Of a stretch of 6,614 nucleotides of DNA, positions 6,190-6,614 are shown piece by piece. Made by a program: the position numbers and the translations under genes. This DNA is from an uncultured Planctomycetaceae bacterium (GTDB lineage Bacteria; Planctomycetota; Planctomycetia; Pirellulales; UBA1268), in assembly GCA_937900985.1 (NCBI GenBank), contig CALCGM010000209.1, forward strand, positions 1-6,614, in the 5' to 3' direction. Below the pieces are notes generated by a model, which saw nothing but the letters and a program-made list of their open reading frames with translations, made no database searches and had not been told where the DNA came from. The stretch's first letter is position 1; each line of letters begins with the position of its first letter.

Positions 6190-6614
6190 ATGAAGTTTTC
6201 TCGCCTTGCGACCGCCTCGCTGCTCCTGCTGACCACCTGTATTTTCACTCTGCCGCGGCTACGTGCCGACGACGCAGCAGCAAATGACACAGCCCTCAAC
6301 GACACAGAAATCAACGATACGGCAGCCAACACAGAAGAGCCCTCCGTGCTCGAGGCCGCAACCGACGCTGTCAAAGAGGCCGTTACCGATGCCGTTGTCG
6401 AAACCGTAACGGAAGCCACCGCCGACGTCGTGCAGGACAAGACGCTCGTTCTGCGAATCTCCCGCGAGTTTATCCGCTCTCGCGTGCCGAAGGTGGTCGA
6501 CCAGGCCACGCCCGTCGATCGCTGCCTGTTTGGCGCGAAGGTGACAGGCGAGGCGATTACCAATGGCCACCCGCTCGTGGTTGAGAATGGAACGCCGGAG
6601 CATCCGAGTTTCAT
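6190..6614 (+). CDS. Secreted protein of unknown function (3' end cut by window edge)
   Basis: 141 codons are visible from the ATG at 6190 and the frame is open to the edge. Residues 1-26 form a Sec signal peptide: basic start (MKFSR), a hydrophobic core over 9-21, and a likely cut after LRA (24-26). Cys17 follows TT rather than a proper lipobox, so a lipoprotein is less likely. Next comes a low-complexity stretch with four units beginning NDT or NT at five-residue spacing (32-50), then a probable amphipathic helix with acidic residues mostly four apart (55-83), then a more globular part from about 84 (LVLRISREFIRSRVPKVVDQ). From memory that part resembles secreted hypothetical proteins of planctomycetes; this is unverified and no function is known to me. 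A GGAGGA lies 12 nt upstream. It is divergent from the operon and need not share its function. A 144-codon antisense frame covers the same bases but lacks protein character. Confidence 0.78.
   Translation, partial: MKFSRLATASLLLLTTCIFTLPRLRADDAAANDTALNDTEINDTAANTEEPSVLEAATDAVKEAVTDAVVETVTEATADVVQDKTLVLRISREFIRSRVPKVVDQATPVDRCLFGAKVTGEAITNGHPLVVENGTPEHPSF

Noticed and set aside
6190..6240. Lipoprotein signal in the secreted protein (Cys17)
   Set aside because: The residues before Cys17 are L-T-T; a lipobox needs Gly, Ala or Ser just before Cys. A cut after Ala26 fits better.
6180..6614. 144-codon open frame on the minus strand opposite the secreted-protein gene
   Set aside because: Its Ser/Thr/Ala-rich sequence is the complement of the plus-strand repeats, while the plus strand has a signal peptide and a GGAGGA site.

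Overview
The window is about 60% G+C and looks like bacterial chromosome; I see no IS, phage, CRISPR or RNA gene. Almost all of it is coding. A minus-strand operon of three genes fills positions 1-5993 and reads right to left: an arginine:X amidinotransferase (5993-4938), a giant membrane-bound non-ribosomal peptide synthetase-like protein of the epsilon-poly-lysine synthetase (Pls) type (4909-596), and a Sfp-type 4'-phosphopantetheinyl transferase (621 to beyond the left edge). The last gene is cut by the window edge, which makes it easy to miss. Gaps inside the operon are 28 nt and then a 26-nt overlap, so the three genes are probably co-transcribed and the last two translationally coupled.

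To the right, a 196-nt divergent intergenic region (5994-6189) holds two short dyads, a ribosome binding site for each direction and a weak candidate promoter. A plus-strand gene then starts at 6190 and runs off the right edge. It encodes a secreted protein with a signal peptide, a short Asn-Asp-Thr repeat and an amphipathic helix built on a four-residue period. Its mature part reminds me of secreted hypothetical proteins of Planctomycetota. With the base composition, this makes a planctomycete host my best guess, at roughly even odds.

How the genes may work together: the amidinotransferase would move an amidino group from arginine to an amine, giving a guanidino compound plus ornithine. The Pls-like enzyme would adenylate an amino acid, load it on its own carrier domain and form amide bonds in its three-repeat membrane/acyltransferase region. 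The transferase would install the phosphopantetheine arm on that carrier (Ser633). The likely product is a small guanidino-amide or an oligo/poly amino acid carrying guanidino groups. I know of no characterised pathway with exactly these three genes, and the product is inference. Oddities worth a look are an extra N-terminal membrane anchor on the synthetase, an unassigned adenylation pocket code with an aspartate near its end, a phosphopantetheinyl transferase lacking a usual CoA-contacting histidine, and a StrB1/CyrA-like acceptor loop in the amidinotransferase.
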